Numbered from the stretch's first letter, positions 17,987-27,762 are shown. The stretch is 64,000 bases of DNA from RGIG4608 sp045643885 (GCA_045643885.1 JAZRFY010000027.1:1-64000), one strand, 5' to 3'. Notes: a model not told the origin generated them from the letters alone. Program-made: numbers and translations.

Positions 17987-18735
17987 CAGAAGTTACATTC
18001 CTCGTATATCTTTTTTGCTCTTTCCGTAAGAGTCTTTGCATCATCGTCAAGATTTAAGAAAAGCGGTTCATACACCTTTACTGAGGGAGAAGCACCTTTT
18101 TTTGCACGAACAAGCACCATAGAAGGAGCTGCTTGGGTGTTCGCGTGAACAAAGCACATTTCCTTTGGCTCAAGATTGTTTTCTCTCATGGCACACAAAA
18201 GGTCGATAAGTCTATCAGGACGCCACACGCAATATAATGAGCCACCGTGCTTTAAAACGCGTTTGGCACACGCGCAAAAATCACCTATGTCACCAAATAC
18301 CTCGTGACGCGCGATGAATTTTTCATCGTGCTCGTTTCGCTTTCCACTATCCACCTTCATGTAAGGAGGATTGGAAAATACCGCGTCAACCTCGCAACCG
18401 ATAGTAGTGCTTTTGATATTTCTTATATCGTCGCAAACCGTTACGATTTTTTCGGAAAGTCCGTTAAGAGAGGCATTTCTTGTGATTATATCGGCAAAAT
18501 CCTCTTGAATCTCTGCACAGTATACGGTTTTGAATTTTTCGCGACTCGCACAAAGGAGAGAGATTATCCCCGTGCCACCACCAAGCTCAAGAGCCACTCC
18601 GCTTTTTTGCGCCTTGATAAAGGATGCAAGCAAAAAAGCATCGGTACCAAAGGTCAAGCCATTCTTCTTTTGAATGAGCTTTATATTCTCGTTAACGCTT
18701 GTCAGCTTTTCGTTTTCAAGTATGATATTATTCAC
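17986..18735 (-). CDS. TrmN6/YfiC-like tRNA N6-adenine methyltransferase
   Basis: A 249-aa class I methyltransferase. The SAM site ELGGGTGIISLLCASR (about 50-65) and the NPPYMK motif (122-127), typical of N6-adenine methylation, are clear; the opening LTFGTDAFLLASF matches the YfiC/TrmN6 family that methylates A37 of tRNA(Val). The start has GGAGGT upstream. It overlaps the ttcA-like gene by one base, and both act on the tRNA anticodon arm if the family assignments hold. Confidence 0.85.
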   Translation of the reverse strand: MNNIILENEKLTSVNENIKLIQKKNGLTFGTDAFLLASFIKAQKSGVALELGGGTGIISLLCASREKFKTVYCAEIQEDFADIITRNASLNGLSEKIVTVCDDIRNIKSTTIGCEVDAVFSNPPYMKVDSGKRNEHDEKFIARHEVFGDIGDFCACAKRVLKHGGSLYCVWRPDRLIDLLCAMRENNLEPKEMCFVHANTQAAPSMVLVRAKKGASPSVKVYEPLFLNLDDDAKTLTERAKKIYEECNF

Positions 18736-18752
18736 AACTTACCTCCAAAATT

Positions 18753-18781
18753 AAAAAACACGGAGCAAATCGATGCTCCGT
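18753..18781 (-). terminator. Terminator after the ferredoxin gene
   Basis: On the minus strand, stem ACGGAGCA / TGCTCCGT with a six-base loop followed by TTTTTTAA, placed between the ferredoxin stop and the start of the TrmN6-like gene. Confidence 0.85.
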
Positions 18782-18803
18782 ATTTTTTCAAAATGCAATC
18801 GGA

Positions 18804-18974
18804 TTATTCCTGAACGGGAGCTCCTACAGGGCAAACGTCAGCGCAAGCACCGCAATCAGCGCATGCATCAGGATCAATTACATAAATACCGTCACCTTCT
18901 GTGATAGCACCACAGGGGCAAGCGTCACAGCAAGCACCACAAGCGATGCAAGCGTCAGTAATCTTATAAGCCAT
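18804..18974 (-). CDS. 2x[4Fe-4S] ferredoxin (56 aa)
   Basis: A short low-potential electron carrier of clostridial type. Two complete CxxCxxCxxxCP motifs are present: Cys9/12/15/19 (CIACGACCDACP) and Cys38/41/44/48 (CADCGACADVCP), with the usual internal twofold repeat. An extra Cys16 and Cys21 are present. The ATG at 18974 is chosen because GGAGGTA lies six bases upstream; a longer start at 18989 would run through that site. It is monocistronic between its own promoter and terminator, consistent with high expression in an anaerobe. Confidence 0.95.
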   Translation of the reverse strand: MAYKITDACIACGACCDACPCGAITEGDGIYVIDPDACADCGACADVCPVGAPVQE

Positions 18975-19005
18975 GATAAATACCTCCAATTAGTATTGAT
19001 GATAC

Positions 19006-19040
19006 ATTATAACACAACCCCTTGCTAAAAACAAGGGGTT
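19006..19040 (-). promoter_or_regulatory. Ferredoxin promoter overlapping a hairpin
   Basis: On the minus strand TTGTTT, 17 bases, TATAAT. The -35 and spacer lie inside an inverted repeat AACCCCTTG / CAAGGGGTT (19016-19040) that follows ricT. The hairpin may end ricT transcription weakly, although no T-run follows it. Confidence 0.6.
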
Positions 19041-19060
19041 ATTTGAAATTTTTTATTTTT

Positions 19061-20158
19061 TTATTCTTTCTCTGTTTTTTTGTGGGAATTAAGCACCTTC
19101 ACGTTATCTCTGTGATGGATTTTGATCGTTTGCTCATCCTTGTCACCTATTCTCACCTTAAGCATACCGGAAAGGGGATGACTTTCGATTACCACGCCGA
19201 TTCCGTCGGGAGTTTTAACTGTTGAATCAACCGAGGGAGTGCGCGCGATCTCGTATTCATAGGTATCCTGCTCATATCTTAAGCAACACATAAGTCTGCC
19301 ACAAGTACCTGAAATCTTTGAGGAGTTTAAGAAGAGTCCCTGTTCCTTTGCCATCTTGATAGATACCTGAGCAAAGTCGGAAAGGAAGGTTGCGCAACAA
19401 AGGGGACGTCCACAAGCACCAAGACCGCCAATAAGCTTGGCCTCGTCGCGAATACCTATCTGTCTTAACTCGATTCTCGTTCTGAAAACGGATGCAAGAT
19501 CCTTAACAAGCTCTCTGAAGTCAACTCTGCCTGCAGATGTGAAGTAGAAGAGAAGCTTGCTGTTGTCAAAGGTGTACTGAGCATCCACAAGCTTCATGTC
19601 AAGCTCGTGCTTTGCGATCTGCTCAAGGCAAATGCCGAATGCTTCTTTTTCCTTCTTTGTGTTTTCTTCGTTCTTAATAACGTCCTCGGGGGTTGCAATG
19701 CGAATAACTGAACGAAGAGGAGGAACGGTCTCGGACACTCCGACAAATTTATTGGGAGTGAAAACCTCACCGAATTCAGGTCCTCTTGCCGTGTCAACGA
19801 TGGCAAAATCACCCTTTTGTGCAGTAACACCCTCGGGAGCAAAGTAATAAACCTTGCCAACCTTTTTAAAGCGAACGCCGATAACCTCGACCTGCTCCTC
19901 ATCCTCCTTGGAGTCCGTAGTGGGCTTTGCTTCATCAAAAGCCTCCTCCGGGAACATATCCTCAAGGAATTCAAGGCTTTCTTCTTCGTTTAAAGGCATA
20001 TCCTTATCTGTCACAGTCTCTTCAAGCTCTTCAGCGGAAAGCTCCTCTGCAAGCTCAACGGCTTTGTTTTCCTTTTTGGGCTTGTGCTTGTTGAAGCGAC
20101 GGTGATGTCTTTTTTTATTGTGATTTTTTTGCTGATTGTTTTGATTATTATTTTCCAT
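19061..20158 (-). CDS. ricT: RicT (YaaT) PSP1-domain protein
   Basis: RicT partners RicA and RicF in a complex that modulates RNase Y and affects sporulation and competence in Bacillus. The PSP1 core starts VIGVRFKKVGKVYYFAP and contains the cysteine-rich segment with CGRPLCC and CGRLMCC that binds a [4Fe-4S] cluster in the family. The N-terminus is long and charged (about residues 1-85: His/Lys/Asn-rich, then Glu-rich), unlike the 275-aa Bacillus protein. The ATG at 20158 is chosen because GGAGAT precedes it by six bases; an ATG four codons earlier directly follows holB and has no such site. Confidence 0.92.
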   Translation of the reverse strand: MENNNQNNQQKNHNKKRHHRRFNKHKPKKENKAVELAEELSAEELEETVTDKDMPLNEEESLEFLEDMFPEEAFDEAKPTTDSKEDEEQVEVIGVRFKKVGKVYYFAPEGVTAQKGDFAIVDTARGPEFGEVFTPNKFVGVSETVPPLRSVIRIATPEDVIKNEENTKKEKEAFGICLEQIAKHELDMKLVDAQYTFDNSKLLFYFTSAGRVDFRELVKDLASVFRTRIELRQIGIRDEAKLIGGLGACGRPLCCATFLSDFAQVSIKMAKEQGLFLNSSKISGTCGRLMCCLRYEQDTYEYEIARTPSVDSTVKTPDGIGVVIESHPLSGMLKVRIGDKDEQTIKIHHRDNVKVLNSHKKTEKE

Positions 20159-20170
20159 ATTGATCTCCAT

Positions 20171-21208
20171 TTATATTAAACCACTGAGAAAATTTGCTAC
20201 AGTCAATTTCACGTTTGCATTTCTCAAAAGAGAGAGTCTTGCTTGCTCTGCGCTTTTCATTATGTCAGAAATCTTTTGCATAGAGAAGCTGTAAGAAAGC
20301 TCTTCAGCATATTTTACGTCGGTGAAGAATACCATTTTCGGCTCGTCAGCTTTCTTGATCACCATCAGGTCGCGAAGGGCACATTGGATTTCCGAAAGCA
20401 TGGAAACGACCTTTTCTCTCTCGTCCTTTTTTTGAGAAAACATAGCGCTTATCTCGGCAAAATCCGAGGAAAGAGAGTGATTTGCAAGTGACTCGATAAA
20501 TCTTTGCACCACCTCACGGTTTTGAAGAATATGCTTTCTTTCACTTGAATCGATAAGCTCAAGGATTCTACCGATACTGCCACCCGACGCCATATAGATC
20601 TGCTCAAATTCTTCGGGGGAATTATTGATAAAAATACGCGCCGAGGAATCGTTTTCTTTGATATATGAAATCGCCTCCTCCTTGTCGGGAGTTCTCATTC
20701 TGAGAATGGGAGCACGGCTTTTTATGGTTTCAAGTATCGTTTCAGTATTCTCGCAAAGAAGGATGAAAACCGCATATGAGGGAGGCTCTTCAAGAGTAAG
20801 AAGAAACGCATTTTGCGCCTGAACGGTCATGGTGTGAGCATCCTCGATTATATAGACCTTGAAATCACCGTCGTTGGGGTAATAAACAACGTCCTCCTTG
20901 ATGAATCGGATGGGATCGACACCGAGCGTAGCTCTGTCATCTTCCTTTGAAATGTAAATCACGTCAGCAGAATTATTTTGCAAAATTTTTCTGCACGAAT
21001 TACACTCGCAGCAAGGGAGAGGAAGGGAATCGTTGCCCTTTGCCTCACAGTTTAACGACGCTGCAACAAGACGCGCAAGCGTGTGCTTTCCAATGCCCTT
21101 AGCACCCAAAAGAATGAATGCGTGGGGAAGTATATTTTTTCTTATGGAGGAAGCAAAATATGTGCAGATATCATCGTTTGCAATGATGGATGAAAAGTCT
21201 TTTTTCAT
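20171..21208 (-). CDS. holB: DNA polymerase III delta' subunit (HolB)
   Basis: Clamp-loader subunit. The start MKKDFSSIIANDDICTYF is set by AGGAGGAGAT upstream; an earlier ATG at 21229 is rejected. AAA+ features: GAKGIGKHTLARL (P-loop, about 38-46) and a zinc module C..CCECNSCRKIL (about 68-77). IIEDAHTMTVQAQNAFLLTLEEPP is the family's Walker B/sensor region. 345 aa is normal. holB followed by ricT is the order also seen in Bacillus, so a shared operon is expected, with ricT starting 12 bases after the holB stop. Confidence 0.95.
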   Translation of the reverse strand: MKKDFSSIIANDDICTYFASSIRKNILPHAFILLGAKGIGKHTLARLVAASLNCEAKGNDSLPLPCCECNSCRKILQNNSADVIYISKEDDRATLGVDPIRFIKEDVVYYPNDGDFKVYIIEDAHTMTVQAQNAFLLTLEEPPSYAVFILLCENTETILETIKSRAPILRMRTPDKEEAISYIKENDSSARIFINNSPEEFEQIYMASGGSIGRILELIDSSERKHILQNREVVQRFIESLANHSLSSDFAEISAMFSQKKDEREKVVSMLSEIQCALRDLMVIKKADEPKMVFFTDVKYAEELSYSFSMQKISDIMKSAEQARLSLLRNANVKLTVANFLSGLI

Positions 21209-21383
21209 ATATCTCCTCCTTTTTAACAATACAAAGTAATTATATCAAATAATTAAACGTATGTCAATAGGTGCAAAGGTCATAAAAACATCCAAAAAAT
21301 AATGGTAAAAATGGCATAAATCGAGCCAAAAACGAAGCATTTTGTGTAATATTAACAAAAAGGCAAAAATATTAAAAAAACAC

Positions 21384-21412
21384 TTGAAAAATAAGGCGTT
21401 TAGTACTATAAT
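21384..21412 (+). promoter_or_regulatory. Sigma-A promoter for the glycogen operon
   Basis: TTGAAA, 17 bases, TATAAT, about 70 bases before glgC. The 275-base gap from 21209 to 21483 between divergent holB and glgC is otherwise A/T-rich, with no gene seen; a 60-base untranslated leader is implied. Confidence 0.8.
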
Positions 21413-21483
21413 AACAATGTATGACTATGCCTATATTATATATAGATTTAGCTTAACAAAAATGAAGGGAGAATCTTGATATC

Positions 21484-22665
21484 ATGTTTAAGAAAAAAGA
21501 ATGTGTTGCTATGCTCCTCGCTGGCGGACAAGGCTCAAGACTTTACGCACTCACCAAGAAAACCGCAAAACCCGCTGTTTCATTTGGAGGAAAGTTCCGA
21601 ATCATCGACTTTCCGCTTTCCAACTGTATCAACTCAGGAGTGGACACCGTTGGTGTTCTCACTCAATATCAGCCCCTCGTGCTTAATGAATACATAGGAA
21701 ACGGTCTCCCCTGGGACCTTGACAGAACCTTTGGCGGCGTTTCCATTCTCCCCCCATATCAGGGCTTCAGTGGCTCTGACTGGTATAAGGGAACAGCAAA
21801 TGCCATCTATCAGAACCTTGAGTTCATCAAGAGATACCAGGCAGAATACGTTCTCATTCTGTCAGGTGACCATATCTACACTATGGACTATAACAAGATG
21901 CTCCAGTACCACAAGGCTCAGGGTGCAGACTGCACGATCGCAGTTTTGCAGGTCCCCATGGAAGAGGCCAGCCGCTTTGGTATCATGAGCGTTAACCCCG
22001 ATAACTCCATCTATAAGTTCTCCGAAAAGCCCAAGAATCCCGATAGCAATCTTGCTTCTATGGGTATCTACATCTTCTCGGCAGAAAAGCTTTATAAATA
22101 CCTCATCGAGGACGAAGCTGATCCCAACTCCAGCAACGACTTCGGTAAGAATATCATTCCCAATATGCTTGCAAACGGAGAAAAGATGTTTGCTTACGGC
22201 TTTGAGGGATATTGGAAGGACGTTGGAACGATTTCTTCTCTTTGGGAAGCAAATATGGACCTTCTCGGCGAAAAGCCCGTTCTTGCATTTGATGAAAAGA
22301 CAAGAGTATTCTCTCGTCACGAAAATGAAGCTCCTCAGTATATCGGCAACGAAGCGATCGTTGAGAATTCCTCCATCACAGAGGGATGTGAGATATACGG
22401 AACGGTTATCAACTCCGTGCTTGGCTACGGCGTAGTGGTTGAAAAGGGCGCAGTTGTTCGCGACTCCGTTCTTATGCACCACGTGCACGTTGGCGAAGGT
22501 GCAACCGTTGAATACTCCATCCTCGACTCTGACGTTTCTGTTGGTAAGGGTGCAAGAGTAGGCAGACCTAAGGAAGAGGCCGAGGGCATTACTGTTATCG
22601 GCGCAGAAAACGCAGTGGCTGACGGTGAGGATATTGCCGACAACCAGATGATCTATTCTGAATAA
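21484..22665 (+). CDS. glgC: Glucose-1-phosphate adenylyltransferase GlgC
   Basis: Makes ADP-glucose from glucose-1-phosphate and ATP, the committed step of glycogen synthesis. The nucleotide loop LLAGGQGSRLYALT (about 12-25) and KPAVSFGGKFRIIDFPLSN are intact, then SGDHIYTMDY and FGIM/FSEKP substrate motifs, and a C-terminal left-handed beta-helix with hexapeptide repeats (ENSSITEGCEIYGTV...). 393 aa, normal. First gene of the operon, with AAGGGAG upstream; glgD starts 12 bases after it. Confidence 0.97.
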   Translation: MFKKKECVAMLLAGGQGSRLYALTKKTAKPAVSFGGKFRIIDFPLSNCINSGVDTVGVLTQYQPLVLNEYIGNGLPWDLDRTFGGVSILPPYQGFSGSDWYKGTANAIYQNLEFIKRYQAEYVLILSGDHIYTMDYNKMLQYHKAQGADCTIAVLQVPMEEASRFGIMSVNPDNSIYKFSEKPKNPDSNLASMGIYIFSAEKLYKYLIEDEADPNSSNDFGKNIIPNMLANGEKMFAYGFEGYWKDVGTISSLWEANMDLLGEKPVLAFDEKTRVFSRHENEAPQYIGNEAIVENSSITEGCEIYGTVINSVLGYGVVVEKGAVVRDSVLMHHVHVGEGATVEYSILDSDVSVGKGARVGRPKEEAEGITVIGAENAVADGEDIADNQMIYSE

Positions 22666-22677
22666 TGAGGTGACGAT

Positions 22678-23814
22678 ATGAAAGCAGCTGGACTTATATT
22701 TTCTAATATACACGACGCATCCATTCCCGAGCTTACAAAGCCTCGTACTATGGCGAGCATTCCCTTTGGAGGCAGATACCGTCTTATCGACTTCGCGCTC
22801 TCCAATATGGTTAACTCGGATATCACAACAGTAGGTCTTATCACACACGACAACTATCAGTCCCTCCTTGACCATATCGGTACAGGTAAGGACTGGGATT
22901 TGGCTCGTCGTTCCGGTGGTATCAGAATCCTTCCGCCCTTTATCACAAGCAGCTCACGCGGAGACGCTAAGCTCTACCAGACAAGACTTGAGGCTCTTGT
23001 TGGCGTTAGAAACTTCGTTGAAAACTGTGGCGCGGATAACGTTATCATCTCCGATTGCAATATGATTTGTAATATCGACTTTACAGATGCACTTGACAAC
23101 CATATCGCAAACGACGCAGACATCACAATAATTACAAAGCTCGTTAATACAACTGAGCTTAAGTTCCCCCTCGATAAATACATCAAGGTGGTTGAATATA
23201 ACGAAAACGGCGAGATCACAGATTATTGCACATACGATAATCAGCAGGGTGAGCTTCACATCAACACAAACATGATGATTCTCAAGCGCTCCTATCTTCT
23301 CTCCGTTATCAATGAGGCAGAATCAAGAGGCTATGATAGCTTCTCAAGAGACGTTATGAGAAGAAATCTTGGCAAGCATAAGTTCTTTGCTTATGAATAC
23401 GACGGCTACTTTAACTATATCGACTCTATGCAGAAATACTTCTTCTGCAACATGAAGATGCTCGATTCCGGCAAGAGAAAGCTCGTGTTCCACGTTAAGA
23501 ACAGACCTGTTTACACAAAGGTTAGAAACTCTGCCCCCACAAGATATACAGAAAGCGCTAAGGTTACAAACTCCATCATCGCTGACGGATGCGTAATCGA
23601 GGGCGTTGTTGAGAATTCCATCCTTTTCAGAGGCGTAAAGGTTGGCAAGGGAACAGTTATCAAAAACTGCATCCTTTTGCAGAACACTTACACTGGTGAA
23701 GACGTTTACCTTAACTGCGTTGTTACCGATAAGGACGTAACAATCAAGAACGGTAAGATGCTCTCCGGTCACGAAACACTTCCTTTCTACATTGGAAAGG
23801 GCACAACAGTTTGA
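22678..23814 (+). CDS. glgD: GlgD, regulatory glucose-1-phosphate adenylyltransferase subunit
   Basis: Paralogue of GlgC that partners it in Bacillota. The glycine-rich catalytic loop is missing: where GlgC has GGQGSRL, this protein reads SNIHDASIPELTKPR, while FGGRYRLIDFALSN and the C-terminal hexapeptide helix remain. That is the known GlgD pattern, a subunit that raises GlgC activity instead of catalysing. 378 aa. GAGGTGACG precedes the ATG. Between glgC and glgA in the same operon. Confidence 0.93.
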   Translation: MKAAGLIFSNIHDASIPELTKPRTMASIPFGGRYRLIDFALSNMVNSDITTVGLITHDNYQSLLDHIGTGKDWDLARRSGGIRILPPFITSSSRGDAKLYQTRLEALVGVRNFVENCGADNVIISDCNMICNIDFTDALDNHIANDADITIITKLVNTTELKFPLDKYIKVVEYNENGEITDYCTYDNQQGELHINTNMMILKRSYLLSVINEAESRGYDSFSRDVMRRNLGKHKFFAYEYDGYFNYIDSMQKYFFCNMKMLDSGKRKLVFHVKNRPVYTKVRNSAPTRYTESAKVTNSIIADGCVIEGVVENSILFRGVKVGKGTVIKNCILLQNTYTGEDVYLNCVVTDKDVTIKNGKMLSGHETLPFYIGKGTTV

Positions 23815-23853
23815 TCCCACACCGAAAAATTATTATTGAAAAGGAACTTACAA

Positions 23854-25287
23854 ATGAGAAAAATATTGTTTGTTGGTGCTGAGGTAATGCCCTTTGCGGC
23901 AACAGGCGGTCTTGGTGACGTGCTTGGTTCATTGCCCGCAGCCCTAAAAAAAGAATATGAAGACGATATCGACGTAAGAGTAGTTATGCCCCTTTACGAC
24001 GCGATCAAGCAGGAGTGGAGAGAGCAGATGAAGCTTGAGGCAGTATTCAACCTTCAGCTTTCCTGGAGAAACCTCTACTGTGGCATCCACAGTCTTGTTA
24101 AAGACGGTGTTACTTACTATTTCGTGGATAACGAATATTATTTCAAGAGAGGTAGTCTTTACGGCTTCATGGACGAGGCTGAAAGATACGCGTTCTTCTG
24201 CAAGGCAGCAGTTGAGATGCTCGGTGTCGTAGGCTTCTATCCCGACGTTCTCCATGCTCATGACTGGCAGGCGGCGCTCACCATTCCATATCTCAACTTC
24301 CAATACCGTTGGAGAAGAGAATATCAAAATATCAAAACCGTCTTCACGATCCACAACATCGAATATCAGGGACAGTTCCCGATGGACGTTTTGGGATACG
24401 TTTTCGGCTTTGACTATTCCGACTATCTTGAATATAATGGATGTGTTAACCTTATGAAGGGTGCTATCGAAATGGCAAACGTTGTTACAACCGTAAGCCC
24501 AAGATATTCCGAGGAGATCAGAGGAGATGAATACTCCCATGGTCTTGCGCCCATACTTAACAATAACGCCCACAAGCTCACAGGTATCCTTAACGGTATC
24601 GACTATAAGTATTATAACCCCGAAGGCGATAAGGAAATCTATCAGAACTTTGGCTCAGGCGAGCTTGATAAGAAGGTTAAGAACAAAACAGAGCTTCAAA
24701 AGGCTCTCGGACTCCCCGTAAGAGAGGACGTTCCGCTCGTTGCTATTATCTCAAGACTTGCATCCCATAAGGGACTTGACCTCATCCGTGAGGTAGCATA
24801 CGGCCTTGTTGATAATAACGATATGCAGCTCATCGTTCTCGGTAAGGGTGAGGCACAGTACGAAAATTTCTTTGTTGACCTTGAGAGAAACAGAAACGAT
24901 AAGGTTCGCGCTCTTATTATGTACGACAGAGATCTTTCCAAGCGCATTTATGCAGCTTGTGATATATTCCTTATGCCCTCAAAGAGTGAGCCATGCGGTC
25001 TTTCACAGATGATTGCATCCCGTTACGGAGCGATCCCTGTAGTAAGAGAAACAGGCGGACTTTATGACTCTATTAAGGGATATTGGTTGCTTAACGGCAC
25101 CATTCTTGGCAACGGATTTACTTTTGCCAACTATTATGCAGGAGAGCTTTATGAGCGCACGTGTGCAGCTCTTGAGCTTTATCATGATAAAGAATTGTAT
25201 CCTAAATTTGCAAAGAAGATTATGGATACAGACTTTTCTTGGGGCATTTCCGCAAGAAAATACTATATGCTTTACGAAAGAATGTAA
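23854..25287 (+). CDS. glgA: Glycogen synthase GlgA
   Basis: GT5 enzyme that adds glucose from ADP-glucose to glycogen. Start MRKILFVGAEVMPFAATGGLGDV; the usual KTGGL motif reads ATGGL here. C-terminal GT-B motifs include SRLASHKGLDL, IVLGKGEAQYE and PSKSEPCGLSQMIASRYG with ETGGLYDS. 477 aa, normal. The ATG at 23854 has AAAAGGAAC upstream; a TTG 18 bases earlier would lie before that site. Third gene of the glycogen operon. Confidence 0.96.
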   Translation: MRKILFVGAEVMPFAATGGLGDVLGSLPAALKKEYEDDIDVRVVMPLYDAIKQEWREQMKLEAVFNLQLSWRNLYCGIHSLVKDGVTYYFVDNEYYFKRGSLYGFMDEAERYAFFCKAAVEMLGVVGFYPDVLHAHDWQAALTIPYLNFQYRWRREYQNIKTVFTIHNIEYQGQFPMDVLGYVFGFDYSDYLEYNGCVNLMKGAIEMANVVTTVSPRYSEEIRGDEYSHGLAPILNNNAHKLTGILNGIDYKYYNPEGDKEIYQNFGSGELDKKVKNKTELQKALGLPVREDVPLVAIISRLASHKGLDLIREVAYGLVDNNDMQLIVLGKGEAQYENFFVDLERNRNDKVRALIMYDRDLSKRIYAACDIFLMPSKSEPCGLSQMIASRYGAIPVVRETGGLYDSIKGYWLLNGTILGNGFTFANYYAGELYERTCAALELYHDKELYPKFAKKIMDTDFSWGISARKYYMLYERM

Positions 25288-25326
25288 AGCGACATCGCAA
25301 ATACCTATTTCAATTTTGGAGGACAC

Positions 25327-27759
25327 ATGAATTACCAACCCACAGTGAACGAAATCACAGAAAATTTAGAAGGCAAGCTGGCCAGATACTTCGGCTGTAC
25401 GTCTAAGGATGCTACAAGAGAGCAGATGTATAAGGCAGCTGCCATGACAGTAAAGGATATTCTCACAGCGAAAAGAGGAGAATATAAAAAGCACGTGAAC
25501 GAACAGCAGGGAAAGAGAGTGTACTATATGTGCATGGAATTCTTGCTTGGCAGATCACTTAAAACAAACCTTTGCAACCTTGGACTTGCAGAAAACTATA
25601 AGGAATCTCTCAAGGCACTTGGCTTTGATCTTGACGATCTTTACGAATGCGAGCCCGATGCAGGTCTTGGAAACGGCGGTCTTGGTCGTCTTGCGGCTTG
25701 CTTTGTTGACTCTCTCTCATCACTTGATTATCCCGCAACAGGATTTTCGCTTTGCTATGAGTACGGTTTGTTCAAGCAGATGATCGTTGACGGAACACAG
25801 ATCGAGCTTCCCGACGTATGGCTTCCCGGTGGCGAGGTTTGGCTCACACCCAGAACTGACCGCGTATTCAAGGTTAGACTTGGCGGTAGAGTTCGCGAGG
25901 AATGGCGCGAGGATCACATGGAGGTTATCTATGAGAACTGTGAAGAATATGAGGCAGTTCCTTACGATATGATGATTTCCGGTGCGGATTCCGAGGCAGT
26001 TTCTCAGCTTCGTCTTTGGAAGGCAAGAGATATCCACAACTTCAACATGCACCTTTTCTCTCAGGGCGAATATGCAAGAGCTCTTGAGGAAAGCACAAAT
26101 GCTGATATTCTTACAAAGGTTCTTTATCCCTCTGATAACCATACACAGGGTAAGATTCTTCGTCTTACACAGCAGTACTTCCTTGTTTCTGCTTCTATTC
26201 AGAGCATTATCCGTGACCACATGGCTGTTTACGGTAACATCAACAATATCGCAGACAAGGTTGCTATCCACATCAACGATACACACCCTGCTCTCTGTAT
26301 CCCCGAGCTTATGAGAATCTTCTTGGATGACTACCACTTCTCATGGGAAAAGTCTTGGGATATGGTTCAGAAGATCGTGTCCTATACAAACCACACAGTA
26401 TTGCCCGAGGCTCTTGAAACATGGAACGAGGATATCTTCCAGCTCAAGCTCCCCAGAATCCACCAGATCATCAAAGAGATCAACGAAAGATTCTGCAAGG
26501 AAGCATGGACAGTATTCCCCGGCAACTGGGAAAAGATTTCCAAGCTCAGTGTTATCGGCTACGGCCAGGTAAGAATGGCTAACCTTTCCGTTATCGGTTC
26601 TCACTCCATCAACGGTGTATCCAAGCTTCACTCCGAAATCCTTAAGGAAACAACGTTTAAGGACTTCTATAAGATGTATCCCGATAGATTCGAGAACGTT
26701 ACAAACGGTATCGCACATAGAAGATGGCTTTGCTATTCTAACCCCAAGCTTTCAGGACTCCTTGACGAGTGCATCGGCACAGGCTACAGACACGAGCCCG
26801 AGCAGCTTGCAAACTTTGCAAAGTATGCTGACGATAAGGCAGTACTTGACCAGGTAAGAAACATTAAGCACGAAAACAAGAAGGCATTTGCTGATCTTCT
26901 TTATAAGAAGACAGGCGTTGCACTTGATACACACTCTGTATTCGACGTACAGATCAAGCGTTTGCACGAATATAAGCGTCAGCTTCTTAACGCGCTTAAT
27001 ATCATCAACCTTTACCTTGATATTAAGGAAAATCCCAACCTTGACATTCAGCCCCAGACGTTCATCTTTGGCGCTAAGGCAGCAGCAGGCTACCAGATGG
27101 CTAAGGAAATCATCAAGCTCATTTGCTTTATCAGCCGTGAGATTGAAAACGATCCCGTTGTTCGTGGCAAGATTAAGGTAGTATTCCTTGAAAACTATAA
27201 CGTAAGTATGGCAGAGGCTCTTATTCCTTCAGCTGAAATCAGTGAACAGATTTCTCTTGCAGGTAAGGAAGCGAGTGGTACAGGCTGTATGAAGCTCATG
27301 ATGAACGGTGCTCTTACAATCGGTACTCTTGACGGCGCAAATATCGAAATGCTCGCAGCTGCAGGCAAGGATAATATGTATATCTTCGGTCTCACAGCTA
27401 AAGAGGTTGAAGAGATCTGGGCAAGAGGCTACCACTCCAACGAGTTCTATACAAACAACAACAGACTTATCAGAATCATCGACTGTCTCAACCGTGGCTT
27501 TGCAGGTCAGTCCTTTGCTCATATTTCAAGATACCTTCTTACAGGCATGGGCGTAGCAGACCCCTTCATGTGCCTTGCAGACTTCGAGTCCTATAGAACA
27601 ACTCATGAAAAGATGATTGCAGACTATGCGGATAAGCAGAAGTGGAATAAGATGTCCCTTATGAACATTGCATCCTCCGGCTACTTCGCAGCTGACAGAA
27701 GCATCGAGGAATACGCAGAGAAGTTCTGGAATCTTAAGAAAATCACAGGAAACAAATAA
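25327..27759 (+). CDS. glgP: Glycogen/maltodextrin phosphorylase
   Basis: GT35 phosphorylase releasing glucose-1-phosphate from glycogen with pyridoxal phosphate. GLGNGGLGRLAACFVDSL near residue 120, the DTHPAL region, RLHEYKRQLLN and the cofactor lysine in EASGTGCMKLMMNGALTIG are clear; Cys replaces the common Asn in GTGNMK. 810 aa is the usual length. GGAGG lies six bases before the ATG. Its place after the synthesis genes shows that making and breaking of glycogen are co-transcribed. Confidence 0.97.
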   Translation: MNYQPTVNEITENLEGKLARYFGCTSKDATREQMYKAAAMTVKDILTAKRGEYKKHVNEQQGKRVYYMCMEFLLGRSLKTNLCNLGLAENYKESLKALGFDLDDLYECEPDAGLGNGGLGRLAACFVDSLSSLDYPATGFSLCYEYGLFKQMIVDGTQIELPDVWLPGGEVWLTPRTDRVFKVRLGGRVREEWREDHMEVIYENCEEYEAVPYDMMISGADSEAVSQLRLWKARDIHNFNMHLFSQGEYARALEESTNADILTKVLYPSDNHTQGKILRLTQQYFLVSASIQSIIRDHMAVYGNINNIADKVAIHINDTHPALCIPELMRIFLDDYHFSWEKSWDMVQKIVSYTNHTVLPEALETWNEDIFQLKLPRIHQIIKEINERFCKEAWTVFPGNWEKISKLSVIGYGQVRMANLSVIGSHSINGVSKLHSEILKETTFKDFYKMYPDRFENVTNGIAHRRWLCYSNPKLSGLLDECIGTGYRHEPEQLANFAKYADDKAVLDQVRNIKHENKKAFADLLYKKTGVALDTHSVFDVQIKRLHEYKRQLLNALNIINLYLDIKENPNLDIQPQTFIFGAKAAAGYQMAKEIIKLICFISREIENDPVVRGKIKVVFLENYNVSMAEALIPSAEISEQISLAGKEASGTGCMKLMMNGALTIGTLDGANIEMLAAAGKDNMYIFGLTAKEVEEIWARGYHSNEFYTNNNRLIRIIDCLNRGFAGQSFAHISRYLLTGMGVADPFMCLADFESYRTTHEKMIADYADKQKWNKMSLMNIASSGYFAADRSIEEYAEKFWNLKKITGNK

Positions 27760-27762
27760 TAA

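Noticed and set aside
21862..22875. 337-codon open frame antisense to glgC and glgD
   Set aside because: It mirrors codon structure of the glg genes, has no ribosome site, and its product is Cys/Val/Asn-rich with no family pattern.
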